Counted from the first letter of the stretch, positions 1 to 11,103 are shown. The stretch: 64,000 nucleotides of DNA from Bos javanicus (GCF_032452875.1 NC_083873.1:72289987-72353986); one strand, 5' to 3'. A program made the numbers and translations. Notes: generated from the letters alone by a model not told the origin.

Positions 1-406
1 TCCAGGGGCCCAGGACGATGCTCACCTTTCCCCTCCTCGCTCACGGCTGTTCTCACCAGTCAGGACTCTGTGCCGTGTAGCTCCTGTATCTGGCAGACTC
101 TGCTTCCCCGGAGAGAGGTTCAGAACACCCTGATCACACCCCTCTTCAGAGGCTGGCCCTACCTAGTATAGCTACCACTTGCCAACAAGAGCTGCAGCAA
201 TCTGAGCTTTCCAAATGCAAGAAAGTCTGTCAGAGTCACAGGAACTAAGGGGATACCTTGCCCCAGGCTGCAGGACTGGGTCCCCAAGGGAGGAGGCCCC
301 TTGTCACTAAGCCTGGGCAAGTTGCTCTGCCAGTGCCAGCCTTCTGCCCTGAGAAGGAAGCAGGTAATATTTATAGAGCCCTGGAAGCAGAATTTATTGA
401 CGTCTT
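1..406. other. unassigned single-copy-like sequence
   Basis: I recognise no gene or repeat here. A frame from 258 runs into the Bov-A2 SINE that follows, so it is not evidence of a gene. Confidence 0.5.
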
Positions 407-418
407 AATCCCTACTGT

Positions 419-694
419 GGGGGAAGGCAATGGCACCCCACTCCAGTACTCTTGCCTGGAAAATCCCACGGACGGAGGAGCCTGGTGGGCTGCAGTCCAT
501 GGGGTCGCTAGGAGTTGGACACAACTGAGCGACTTCACTTTCACTTTTCACTTTCATGCATTGGAGAAGGAAATGGCAACCCACTCCAGTGTTCTTGCCT
601 GAAGAATCCCAGGGACGGGGGAGCCTGGTGGGCTGCCGTCTATGGGGTCACACAGAGTCAGACATGACTGAAGCGACTTAGCAGCAGCAGCAGC
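419..694 (+). mobile_element. Bov-A2 SINE (dimeric BovA), near full length
   Basis: Two BovA monomers lie in tandem, joined by an 'acttcactttcacttttcac' linker, and the element ends in a (CAG)n tail at about 681-694. Perfect 12-bp target-site duplications (AATCCCTACTGT) flank it at 407-418 and 695-706. The clean flanks and near-consensus sequence indicate a fairly young insertion. Bov-A2 is a ruminant SINE without a coding frame. Confidence 0.93.
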
Positions 695-962
695 AATCCC
701 TACTGTAGTGACCTGATGGTGACTTTCCATTTCTCAGAAAGATAAATGAAAGGCAGCCATCTCTGAGGAGGATGAATGCATTTAACAAAGAATAGACTCA
801 TTCATAAAAAGAAATCTCTTAGGGCCCACAATGTGTAGGAAGGTCCATATGGGAAGTGACTGCAGGACTTCTATTGAAAACTCCCAATTTTGGTATAATT
901 TCCCCCAGTAAGTTGCCTGGGATTCTGAGTAATAGGGATATGGTGATGGTGATGGTTTAGTC

Positions 963-1076
963 CGGCAGGCTCCTCTGTCCATGGGATTTCCCAGGCAAGA
1001 ATACTGGAGTGGGTTGCCATTCCCTTCTCCAAGGGATCTTCCTAACCCAGGGATTGAACCCAGGTCTCCTGCACAG
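963..1076 (-). mobile_element. Bov-tA SINE fragment
   Basis: This is the reverse complement of the BovA body and part of the tRNA-like head: 'caggctcctctgtccatggg', then 'aagaatactggagtgggttg', then 'cagggattgaacccaggtct'. Both ends are truncated and no clear target-site duplication is visible. A TGGTGA triplet run lies just upstream at about 941-956. Confidence 0.85.
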
Positions 1077-2007
1077 CACATTTTGACTAAAACTTTGATT
1101 CTGCTGATTACTCCCTCCCAATGGTAATTATATTCAAAGAACTCCCAGATGTGTTATCTTGTTGAAACCTATGTAATATACCAGGGAGGGACATAACTCA
1201 TTAAACAATCATTGTCTATTAACATTATTACTTTAATTAGTTTTCCAGAACTGGGTAAGCAAAGCCCTAAGGGATGAGACCCTAGAAATTGTTGGACTTG
1301 GAGGAGAAATGGAAGAAACCACCTGAAACATGGCAGGTGGCCCCGGCAGAGCAGGTGAGGCTCTGCGGCCCCAAAGGCAGACCTACACCTGCCCCTGCAT
1401 GGACACAGGTGCCAAGGTGAGGGCCCCATAGGAAGAACAGAAACCACAAACTCCACTCTGCTCATGTTTCTGCCCCAGCTGCCCTGGGAATCATGATGAA
1501 AAGACCCGTGGTGCCAAATAGACTCATCCCAATGCTGAGAACCCGGGCTAGCGCCTGAAAGACCGACTTGGCTGTCCCCCAGAGCAGAGCGCCTGATGCA
1601 TCCGCCCTGATTCTTTTCAATAATTATAATCCCCTGACTTAGATTAGATATTATGTAGGAAACAAAAGGAAGCTTTAGTTTTGAAACATCCCTTCTCACA
1701 CGTTAGCACAATCCTTAAATAATGCACCTTTGAGGCTCTGACTAATTCGTCATGCCTGGCACCAGGAACATGTCTGGGTTCCAAGAATTTGCTGGAAATG
1801 CGCCAGATATCCTTCCCTAGCTAGAGTTGGAAGTGTGGTGCTGAGGACCCAGAAGCAGTGGTCTTGGGGGTCCCTCGTCCTCTGAGGTCCTATCACTATC
1901 CAATTGGGTCCCTGGCACACGATGGTCAAGGGGTTGGGGGTTCATGTGGCCGAGGGCAGGCCCTGCCCTGTCCATGTGTCTCATGAGTGGTTTGGGTTTC
2001 ACTGGTT
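1077..2007. other. unassigned sequence
   Basis: No recognised gene. A 176-codon minus-strand frame (1169-1699) has no similarity I know, no visible splice context and ordinary composition; I treat it as chance. Confidence 0.4.
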
Positions 2008-2145
2008 CCCATCCCCAGCTGCACATTAGAATCACCTGCAGAGCTTTAAACAGTATTACTGGAACCACCCATTCCTGGGTTCTGATTTAATAGGTGGGGG
2101 CGGGGCTCAATCCCAGGTATTTTTCTCGAGGTGCACAACCACCGC
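2008..2145 (+). mobile_element. MER5-like hAT DNA transposon relic
   Basis: The segment carries the characteristic 'gcacattagaatcacctg', then 'gagctttaaa', then 'ctgatttaatagg', then 'ggtatttttc' order of MER5A/B non-autonomous elements. It is divergent, as expected of an ancient mammalian element. The exact subfamily is not assignable by eye. Confidence 0.7.
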
Positions 2146-2354
2146 CTGAGATGATCTCTGGGACCCTTCCAGTTCTATAAAAGTCCACAATCTTGATGGT
2201 TTGGGCCTTCACTTTATTTACTGAGTTAATTTTTCCCCAAAATACTCGTTTCTCATTTTCATTATGTTGCTTAGGCAGATTATTAGAAATGCTTTTAGTT
2301 ATCTAAAAAAAGGTGAATTGTTAAATTATTGCTTGTTGAGTATAACTGGCTTCT

Positions 2355-2560
2355 AACACTGCACGTTTAAAGTGTGTGATCTGATCAGTTTTCACAAGTG
2401 AGAAATGGTTGCCTAATCATGATAGTGAACACACCCATCACCCCCAAACCCTCCTAATCTGCGTAACTGTCTTTCCAGCTCCCCTGTCTCAGGTAACCAC
2501 TGAGCTGCTTGCTGTTCCTATAGAGTAGTTTGCATATTTTATCATTTTGTGCAATGCAGT
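2355..2560 (-). mobile_element. old L1 (L1M-type) 3' fragment
   Basis: Reverse-complement L1 3'-region wording is visible: 'ttaaagtgtgtgatctgatc', 'cacacccatcaccccc' and 'tttccagctcccctgtctc'. The copy is highly diverged, with no visible ends or target-site duplication. Confidence 0.5.
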
Positions 2561-2890
2561 CTGTACTAATTTTTTGCTAGCTTCTTATATCCTTGTATTT
2601 GAGATTTCAAACTCTTTAAGAATAGAAGCCACCTTATATTTCTTTTCTCTTCCTCTTGGCCCCCAACTAACCTTTGCTCAGAGAAGCCCCTTAATCATTA
2701 TTTGCTCGATGGAAATCAGACCTTTATGACCTTACAACTGAGCTTCGGTTTGGTGGCAAGAAGTGCCTGCTGTGTTAAGGGTCTTGACTCCCCACTACCT
2801 CTCTGTAGGTTCCTAGTCAGCAGCTTCAGCTCAGTTAAAAAATTATGCACTTTCTTAAATCTGAGTCTTTATTTAGGGTCATGGACTGCT

Positions 2891-3162
2891 GCTGCTGCTG
2901 CTAAGTCACTTCAGTCACGTCCAACTCTGTGCGACCCCAGAGATGGCAGCCCACCAGGCTTCCCCGTCCCTGGGATTCTCCAGGCAAGAACACTGGAGTG
3001 GGTTGCCATTTCCTTCTCCAATGCAGGAAAGTGAAAAGTGAAAGTGAAGTCGCTCAGTCGTGTCCGACCCACAGCAACCCCATGGACTGCAGCCTACCAG
3101 GCTCCTCTGTCCATGGATTTTCCAGGCAAGAGTACTGGAGTGGGGTGCCATTGCCTTCTCCG
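2891..3162 (-). mobile_element. Bov-A2 SINE
   Basis: This is the reverse complement of a dimeric BovA, beginning with a (CTG)n tail and then two copies of the 'gtccatgg...ccaggcaag' body. The flanks 2880-2890 (CATGGACTGCT) and 3163-3173 (CATAGACTGCT) are an 11-bp target-site duplication with one mismatch. Confidence 0.92.
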
Positions 3163-3299
3163 CATAGACTGCTAGGGATCCAGAAAATGGGCATCCAGAT
3201 GAGTACTGGGGGCAGAGGGCAGGGGAACTACATGGAAAAAGCTCTTGGATTTCCCCCAGATTCTTCATCACCAGACTCTTGATCCAAAAGGAGGAACTA

Positions 3300-3465
3300 T
3301 GGAATTCCAGGTTTGATCCCTGGGTTGGGAAGATCCCCTGGAGAAGAGAGTGGCAACCCACTACAGTATTCTTGCCTGGAGAATTCCATAGACAGAGGAG
3401 TCTGGTGGGCTACAGTCCATGGGGTCGCACAGAGTTGGACACAACTGAGCTACTAACACACACAC
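3300..3465 (+). mobile_element. Bov-tA SINE, 5'-truncated
   Basis: It starts within the tRNA-like head ('ggtttgatccctgggttggg') and continues through the BovA body to 'gttggacacaactgagc' with a short (AC)n tail at about 3455-3465. Confidence 0.85.
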
Positions 3466-5664
3466 ATGGAAGTCACATCATGTTTCATTCCTTATTCTAG
3501 TCCTATGCATTTATGAATATGATGTCTAATTATATACCCCCTACTATCTGCTCCCCCTACTTTTTCCTTCCTTAATCCCAAGTACCTGTATTTTGTTTTC
3601 TGGACTCTGGTTATTCTTAATCCTACTGAACTAAATACACTCCAGGGCCCTGTTGACTGTCAATGCTACCTCATGGGAATTTTTTTGCATTCCTTGTCTA
3701 AGATCTTCTCACCTAAGCTTTGTGGTATGTTGTGCCTTTTAATTCTTATTTCACTTTACTTAACTATCTGCCTAGATACCTGGTGCTCAAATATCACAAA
3801 GTTACATTTCTGCAAAGCCCAGAGCATGTTTATTTTCATCTTAAACAAGATCAATGTTTTCATTGTTATAACTGATAAGGATTATGAGAACCAGAAGTAA
3901 CAACAAATAGCATTGCAGACTCTCAGCGGAGCCACCTCTAATCAACCCAGAGACACCTCCCCTTTTGGAAATTTTGACTCCTTTTGGGTCAAAAAATATT
4001 TTTAAACAATACTATATCTGATTTTAGACTAAGGTGTAGAATAGCAATATTGACTTCTAAAGGATAGAAATTCATATGCACTGAGCACAGTCCTACAAGC
4101 ACTGCTTTCACTATGTCTTTCAGAGTTAGGAGAGATATAAAAAAAATCTCACCTGCTAGTCAAAAGGTCAACACAGACTCCCCCTGGCTCCAAATGCCCC
4201 TCCACTCCCAGGCAGGGTTGCCAACGTCTGATGCCTCACACCCCTCATCGTTCTCTGGCTCCCTGCTTGGGGCCGGCTCTTTAATTCTCCCTTTTGTCTC
4301 TACCTTTTCCTATCAGAATAGCAAACAGGGTCACAACAGCATTTCAGTCCAGTCTCTACACAAGTTCATTCCTCTGCCTGAAAGGCAAACCTCTGAAAGT
4401 TACTTACGTGGAAGCGGCAAAGGCAAGCGCTGGATTTGGATGCTGAGTTAGCTGATGCCAGCCTGCTTAAATAGCTGGGTTGGCTGACGCAGGCTGTGGA
4501 TAGCACGTTTATTTACGCCTGTGAGTGCACGCTCAAGCAGGGACCTGAAAAACCTGCAGCGTGGGCAGGAGGAGAACAGCGGAGCGTTCCATCTCTCCTG
4601 GTAATTCAGGTTTGGTATTCAGGCGGTGACTTCTGAGAGTCTCGTGGAACTTTCTCGGCACTGCCTTCTTATCCCTGATCTCTTTCTTGGCAAAGGAGAA
4701 CTCTTCACCAAGATCGGATGAGAGAGGTGCAGCTGAGAGAAAAAGGAAGAAATGCAGGACCCTGGACCCTTGGCCTGAGCTCCTTATTTTGAATGGACTT
4801 CCAGTTAAATGTTGCCTCATTTCAAAGCATAGGCTTGAGGTTGATTTTGCAGCTCCGTGGACAGGATGACAAACTAAAAGCCTGGGCAATAGCCCAATCA
4901 ATGAAAAGTTGTTTTTTTTTTTTTTTTCTTCAGGCACAGAATGTACAAATAAGTTATAAGGGAGGATCAGGCTAGGATGATACAATGTGAGGTCTCCTTT
5001 GAAAGAGATTTTAATTTCTTTCCCTCTGCATCTAGACTGTCCTCCCAGTTGTCCCTCCTCTCCCTTTGTTAATGAAATTCCTAGCTGAGAGTTGCAGGAT
5101 TCCCCATGAGAGCTCAAATAAATAACCAGTGTGTGAGCAAGGCTGTGGGAAGATGCACTCTCAGGGTGCATGTTCAGTGGTTTGTGTGGCCATCAGAGGA
5201 AAGCTTCCTAAGGGTGAGGGTATGTGTGTGGGTGTGGGGACCCAGGTAGTCAGTGTTTATCTGGATTTGACAGCTAGATACAGGAGTTAATAGTCAACTG
5301 CATGACACTAAACACATTAAGTGGGTTTGATTTTAAGAGGATGAAGGGAGACAGGGTTTGGTGAGATCATTTATGAGCATCTGTGTATATTTGCTGGTAT
5401 GTAGCCCATACTGGTAAGTACCATCCAGATAAACACAACCTATATTTTTCACTTCACTGGAGAAAGAAAAGGCCCACTTGATTCTCTTGGGAACAGCGGC
5501 TATAGGTGAAAGAAGAGCAGCAATCATTCAGAATATTTCTTTCTCTCTTGGAAAAGGGGATAATGGTCATAAAACATGTGTGGGAGAAAAGCGGAGACAG
5601 GGAGCCTAGCCCACCCCATCCCTGGTTACCAGAGGAATTCTTTTGTTTCTCCTAATTCATTGCC
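3466..5664. other. unassigned sequence with a poly(T) run
   Basis: No recognised gene or repeat. An uninterrupted poly(T) tract sits at about 4911-4927. A 212-codon minus-strand frame (4533-5171) crosses this tract, which accounts for its lysine run. The frame resembles no protein I know and has no clear promoter, splice or poly(A) context. Confidence 0.4.
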
Positions 5665-5814
5665 TAACTTCTGACTGTTCTGTGGCCAAATCTGGATTCT
5701 CGCCTCCCAGGCTTCTTGAATACAGGGTCTATGTCTTGTTCATCTTTTGACACCCACAGTGCCTGGCACAAATTCTTGTGACAATGAATATGATCATCGT
5801 CATCATCTAGGATC

Positions 5815-6035
5815 TAGAGAAACTGACTATGCGCCAGCACCTGGGCAAAATGGTTTATAGAGAGTTTGCTTGCTTATTTAATCCTCACAATTCTATGAGT
5901 TAGTTTTTTTAATATCATCATTTCACAGATAAGGGAACTGATACTCAGAAAAAATTAGATGACTTTCCCAAGGTCACAGCAAGTGGTAGAGGTAGAATTT
6001 GAATCCCTACCTCTGGTTCCAGTGTCTGATGATAC
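5815..6035 (-). mobile_element. MIR SINE
   Basis: The reverse-complement MIR core is visible: 'tttaatcctcacaattctatg', then 'cacagataagggaactgata', then 'cccaaggtcacagcaagtgg', then 'gaatttgaatcc'. It is diverged, as usual for this ancient tRNA-derived SINE. The 150 bases upstream (about 5700-5790, 'cagtgcctggcac') resemble an L2 3' end. Confidence 0.75.
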
Positions 6036-6116
6036 TCAGGATTGATTTGAAGCAATGTTTTGAAAGTTGACTAAGAATGTTTTTGCCTATTCTTATTTGT
6101 TTACTTGTTTATCATT

Positions 6117-6240
6117 AGTCTCCCAGAATGTGATTTCCTTGACTTAATGACCTTGCCTGCTTGTCCAGTCCTGTAAACCCAGCACCCAGCACAGTGTACG
6201 GAACAAAGCAGGTGCTTGCTCAATAAATATATGCTACTTG
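6117..6240 (+). mobile_element. L2 LINE 3' end
   Basis: The wording 'cccagcacccagcacagtgt', then 'caggtgcttgctcaataaat' is the typical L2 3' terminus. This is a short ancient fragment without coding sequence. Confidence 0.6.
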
Positions 6241-6597
6241 TTCAGTTTCTAAATTCCTCTGAAGGCTGTGCATCCCAAGAGATAGAGTCTGACATCAGCA
6301 GAGTCTTATCTTGCTCCAGACGCATTTTTTTCGCTCTTGTATAAATGCACTGGTTACAAGCTGTTTCTCGTTATCCAGTGTATCATGGGGATGAAACTAA
6401 AAGTGGCTGAAACCATAGAGCAGTTTTACATCAATTAAGAACTCTGCAGGTATGTGGTTTCAGTTTGTCCAGTGGTGCAATGAGGTCCTCAAGACCCAGA
6501 CTTTTTCTATTTTTCATTCTGTAGCCTTCAGAGTGGCAGTGTTACCACCTCTCATGGTGGCCAGGTTGCTGCAGTAGTTTGGCACATTTCATCCTTA

Positions 6598-6838
6598 GAT
6601 GAAGCTGAAGCCACCTGATGTGAAGAGCTGCCTCACTGGAAAAGACCTTGATGCTGGGAAAGATAGAAGGCAGGAGGAGAAGGGGATGACAGAAGACGAG
6701 ATGGTTGGATGGTATCGCCAACTCAACGGACATGAGTTTGAGCAAACTCTGGAAGATCTGAAGGACAGGGAAGCCTGGCGTGCTGCAATCCATGGGGTTG
6801 CAGCGAGTCTGATATGACTTAGCAACTAAACAACAACA
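6598..6838 (+). mobile_element. BovB (RTE LINE) 3' terminal fragment
   Basis: It matches the BovB 3' end from 'gaagctgaagcc' through 'ggatggtatcgccaactcaa' and 'acagggaagcctggcgtgct' to 'cttagcaactaaacaacaac'. About 14 bases are missing near its start, relative to other copies here, between 'gaagctgaag' and 'ccacctgatg'. It belongs to an older 3' variant ending in an (AAC)n-like tail. Confidence 0.88.
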
Positions 6839-7247
6839 AGACAGGTAGGAGGTGATGTGGGCTTTCTCCTTAGTATCTCTCTTTGTCAGAGAGAAAAATC
6901 TATCCAGAAACCATCAGCAAATTTCCAGTTATGTCTTCTTGCTGAGAAGTGGATCACATGAATACCACATTGGCTAAATCCATCATCTGCAGGGAGGAAA
7001 TGAATCACACTGATCAAAATTTATCTCATGAACCCGGAGGAAAGGTTCCATATTCCTCAGACAAGTTTCCCTGTTATCTAAACAAAATCAGGGTCCAGTG
7101 AACAGAGAGGTGGTACAGAAGTGCTACCAACAGTTCTGTCTATCTAAGAGGTCCTTTGAAGTATGACAGCCTCAACGGCTTTAGTGCTTAGGAACCATCC
7201 AGGACTCAAAAATTGGATTTTCAATTTGCGTGGGTGTGTTTTAAGTG
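6839..7247. other. unassigned sequence
   Basis: No recognised gene or repeat. Confidence 0.4.
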
Positions 7248-8075
7248 GGGGCTTCCCAGGTGGTGCTAGTGGTAAAGAACCCGCCTGCCAATGCAGGAGA
7301 CATAAGAGATGCAGGTTCCATTCCTGGTCAGAAAGATCCCCTGGAGGAGGGCATGGCAACCCACTTCAGTATTCTTGCCTGGAGAATCCCCACGGACAGA
7401 GGAGCCTGTTGGGCTACAGTCCATAGGGTTGCAAAGAGTTAGACACAACTGGTGACTGCAGCCATGAAATTAGAAGACGCTTACTCCTTGGAAGGAAAGT
7501 TATGACCAACCTAGATAGCATATTCAAAAGCAGAGACATTACTTTGCCAACAAAGGTTCATCTAGTCAAGGCTATGGTTTTTCCTGTGGTCATGTATGGA
7601 TGTGAGAGTCAGACTGTGAAGAAGGCTGAGCGCCGAAGAATTGAACTGTGAAGTTTTGAATTGAATTGAACTTTTGAACTGTGTTGTTGGAGAAGACTCT
7701 TGAGAGTCCCTTGGACTGCAAGGAGATCCAACCAGTCCATTCTGAAGGAGATCAGCCCTGGGATTTCTTTGGAAGGAATGATGCTAAAGCTGAAACTCCA
7801 GTACTTTGGCCACCTCATGCGAAGAGTTAACTCATTGGAAAAGACTCTGTTGCTGGGAGGGATTGGGGGCAGGAGGAGAAGGGGACGACAGAGAATGAGA
7901 TGGCTGGATGGCATCACTGACTCGATGGATGTGAGTCTCAGTGAACTCCGGGAGTTGGTGATGAACAGGGAGGCCTGGCGTGCTGCGATTCATGGGGTCG
8001 CAAAGAGTCGGACATGACTGAGCGGCTGAACTGAACTGAACTGAACTGAAGCAACTTAGCATGCATGCATGCACC
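7248..8075 (+). mobile_element. Bov-tA SINE split by a BovB insertion
   Basis: The head and body occupy 7248-7450 ('gcttcccaggtggtgctagt' to 'gagttagacacaact'). The expected tail, 'gaagcaacttagcatgcatg', reappears only at about 8047-8075, after a BovB fragment. The SINE was therefore present first and the BovB entered near its 3' end. Confidence 0.85.
7451..8049 (+). mobile_element. BovB 3' fragment (young 3' subfamily, ART2A-like)
   Basis: This is the 3' 600 bp of BovB, encoding the C-terminal part of the reverse-transcriptase protein followed by the 'gactgaactgaactgaa' tail. It carries the subfamily marker 'gggatttctttggaaggaat' also seen at about 20131. A roughly 26-base insertion at 7645-7670 disrupts the frame. 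Only a 5-bp possible target duplication (AACTG) is visible, and it is shared with the BovB tail. Confidence 0.93.
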
Positions 8076-8516
8076 TGTTTTAAATGAGAAAATCTTGCTT
8101 TCGCTCTCAGCAGAATTAAAACGATTTCATCAACCCATAATTAAGGGAAGTAGCTGACCACAGTGGTTTTTTTTCTATAGATTTAGATCCTAGGTCTTTA
8201 TATGACCACTGATTTTCTGCATATCCAAGGAATAGCATGCAATCTGTTAGCCTCTCATCTTCTCCTATGTCAAATGGGGTTGATAGAGCTGTTGACTTCT
8301 TAGAAACATCAAGTCCAATAATGCAACTAATTATAGAAAGGATTGCAAAACAAGGTATGGGGGTTTAAGGCTCAGTTTCCTGTTCCTCCTCTTGTTTATT
8401 ATTTTTTGGTGAACAACATAATCCCACATGTTGGCATCTGCCTCTGCCTGAGAGCTTCAGCTTTTGCCTGGGATGTGTGAATTAGAAATATATGGTTGAT
8501 ACAGTAATTTGCACGT
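8076..8516. other. unassigned sequence
   Basis: Nothing recognised. Confidence 0.4.
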
Positions 8517-9110
8517 GTGTTTTTTTTTCTCCTGGTGGTTAACACACTTCAAATTAACACCTGCAGATGGGTAATTACTTTCCCTTGCTTTGCTGTTTTA
8601 GAACTCTTCCCTGCGGTGAGCTTCTGGAATTATCTGTTGTCACCCGATGGCTCTCAGCCTCAGTGCCATCTTCTGAGAAACAGCAGAACGAAGTGGAGGA
8701 AAGAAGTGAAAGTGCAGGCTAAAGCGCAAAAGGAGAAAGATGAGGCAGAGGTCCAAGTAAACTTGTACACCATGGAAGCCACCAAAGCAGAAACAAGAGA
8801 AGCCAGAGGCCAGGGGCGCTGGTACGAGTTGCTGAATTGCCTACTATCTAGAACTTGTCTCAGTGGATCTGGAATGTCTATGGCCGTTCTGATCCCCTCG
8901 ACCACCAGTCAGTGGATCTGGAATGTCTATGACCGTTCTGATCCCCTTGACCACCTCTGGGAGACTCACCTTGTTCACATGGAAGCTGTCCCTTTTGCTC
9001 CTTTGCCCTGGACCTGTGACATTCTGGGCTAGTTCTCTTCCCCGTTGTGGCTGAATGTAACATGTACAATAAATCATCTCTTTTGCTGTCTTAGCAGAAG
9101 AAAAAACAAA
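8517..9110 (+). other. unrecognised open frame with 3' poly(A)-signal-like end
   Basis: A 171-codon frame (8517-9032) is followed by 'acaataaatcatc' at about 9066-9078, which contains AATAAA, and then an interrupted A-rich stretch at about 9099-9115. A possible 3' splice site, 'cttgctttgctgttttag', ends at about 8600. The middle is rich in Lys, Glu and Ala codons. A 49-bp tandem duplication (8861-8957) is not a multiple of three, so the two units are read in different frames; this argues against present coding. It could be a decayed last exon, a retrocopy or chance. I recognise no family. Confidence 0.25.
8861..8957. repeat. 49-bp tandem duplication
   Basis: The unit starting 'cagtggatctggaatgtcta' occurs at 8861-8909 and again at 8910-8957, with about two or three differences. 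Confidence 0.9.
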
Positions 9111-9188
9111 AAAGAGAGAATTAGGATAAAGGATGAAGTGAGCTAGTTGTTATGCTTTACAAGGAAGGAACAATGTCCAGGAATTGGT

Positions 9189-9210
9189 AAAAAAAAAAAA
9201 AAAAAAAAAA
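9189..9210 (+). repeat. poly(A) run (22 A)
   Basis: An uninterrupted A tract just upstream of an MIR. It could be the tail of an element I do not recognise, or simple-sequence expansion. Confidence 0.9.
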
Positions 9211-9249
9211 GTTTTTGCCGAGCTACTGGAAAAATGGTAGGAAGGAAAG

Positions 9250-9480
9250 AGTATGGGCTCCTGAATCATACAGACTTGGATTTAAGCTCCATCTCTGCCA
9301 CTTTCCATCCATGTGACCCACAGAAAGTTGTGTAACTTCTCTCAGACTTAGTTTCCTCAGCTGTAAAATGGGAATAATGATGCTTATCTCACAGGTTCCC
9401 CATAAAGACAGATATAATACAGGTAAATTACAGCATAGTGCCTAGAACATGGTATATAATCAACAATTAGTAGCTACTGC
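9250..9480 (+). mobile_element. MIR SINE
   Basis: It follows the MIR order: 'tgggctcctgaatcat', 'gccactttccatcc', 'gtgtaacttctctcagac', 'ctgtaaaatgggaataatga' and 'cagcatagtgcctagaacat'. Nearly full length and diverged. Confidence 0.8.
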
Positions 9481-10935
9481 TAATACTTAAAACAGAACCC
9501 CAGATTTTCCTTGGTCTTCTTTGTGGAACCCACACATGGTGGGCATAAAGTATTTGAGCCTAAAACCCCCAAGTACTACAACAAACAAAGGTGTTTGGTA
9601 GAGTCGCATAGAAGACAGTGATATCTGAATAGCCATTGTCTTCCTGTCCAAAGCTAGACATCATTGGGTGCATCCCTGTATGAATGGGGAGCACATGCAA
9701 CTGAGCAATAGTGCAGAGAGAGAAGTTATTCCCTGGGAGTCAGGAAACTATCAAAAGCGTTTAAGAAAATTCACTGTGAAGGATACAAACTTCCCAAAGG
9801 CCAAAATCTGACTTGTACAGAAGCAGATGGGGAAGAGGAGGTAACTAAAATACAGAAGCATACTTGTTGGAAGTTCTGCCCTCAAGGTATGAACTTGTAG
9901 ACAGAGAGACTGAGAATTCTCTATAGATGATGTGGAAGTTCTGACTCCTGCACGCCCTTCCTGGTCCAGCCTGTCCGGGGTGCAGAACAGAACAGCGTGG
10001 GAGGCAGAAAAGGATCTGCAGACGACAGAGAACCTGGATCCAGAAAAGGATGCCAGTTGGCCTGGGTAGGAGGTGTCTCGCTTGGCTGCTCCCATCAGTG
10101 GGTGTCACAGTTTCCCTGGTGAAGTGGGGCTGGCGGTTACAACATAATCACACTCTATTCGTTGTAGTTTGTTGTATACCTAGTAGTGATTAGGTCATTT
10201 TCTCGGTGAACCATAGGTATTCCATCGTCAGTGTGGAATCCATCATCTTACCTAATCCATCTGTTGTCCGTACAGAGTTCTGAGTCAGCGGATGACTGGG
10301 GGTGAGAATGCTGCCACCTGTAAGCAGCACCCCTTAACAAAGTGGCCTGGGTAAGGCTGTTCCCTCTGGTATGGCCCGTGCTGCCTTTTCTTCTCATTCC
10401 ATTTAGTTTCATCCAGAGTCTAATGAATGGGGAGGGAAGGGGCCTTGTTTTCCTTTGAAGTTCCATTCAGCTAATGATCAGAGGAGGAAAAGGCCCTTGG
10501 TAATGAGGAACATCACCCTGTCTGTGGAATGAGGATGGAGGCGGGCATCTCTTCAGCCCAGATGCCTTGCTTCACCCCTGCCTCCCTCAACATGAGGACC
10601 TACCATCTCTGACATGAGCTGCAAGAGAAGCAGCATGGTGACTTTCTCAGGGTGGAGCCTCACTGGAGAGGCTTCCTGGTTCATGAATAATGGGAAGATG
10701 TTGCAGGTTTGGGGCCACCTCAGCCTGCTCGTAATCCCCTAACACATGGGGTGAGGAAAGAGTCCCCACACCCACTACTGAAATTTCAGGGATGGGCCCT
10801 GTGCTTTTAGAAAACAGGCGGTGGAGACTGGAGTAAAGAAAAACAAAACCCTTAGGTAAAAACTTGCTTGACTGGGTGTCCAACCCAGGCATAGTCCACA
10901 TTCCTGACCACTGCGTGGGATGATCTTTACAGCCA
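9481..10935. other. unassigned sequence
   Basis: No recognised gene or repeat over about 1.45 kb. Several short frames on the minus strand (for example 9751-10108) resemble nothing I know. Confidence 0.4.
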
Positions 10936-10937
10936 TT

Positions 10938-11103
10938 TCTCTTTTTTTAAATAAATAAGTCTATTTATTTATTGATGGTTGTGCTGGGTCTTGGTTGCTG
11001 CTGGGCCTTTTCTCTAGTTGCGGTGAGCCCATGAGCCACAGCTATTGAGCCGATGTGCCACAACTACTGAAGTCCACGCACCCCAGAGCCCATGCTGCAG
11101 CCT
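10938..11103. mobile_element. two CHR SINE fragments in opposite orientation
   Basis: 10938-11027 reads as minus-strand CHR ('gtgctgggtcttggttgctg', then 'ttctctagttgcggtgagc'). 11028-11103 switches to plus-strand CHR wording ('gccacaactactgaagtcca'). The two segments meet directly and are not complementary to each other, so this is an inversion or two separate fragments. Confidence 0.7.

Noticed and set aside
4440..4520. TATA-like 'cttaaatagctgg' as a promoter
   Set aside because: No initiator, CpG enrichment or downstream exon could be recognised; such strings are common by chance.
8517..9032. Call as a protein-coding exon
   Set aside because: The frame-shifting 49-bp duplication, the lack of any recognised domain and uncertain splice context are too weak; it is listed as an unassigned feature instead.
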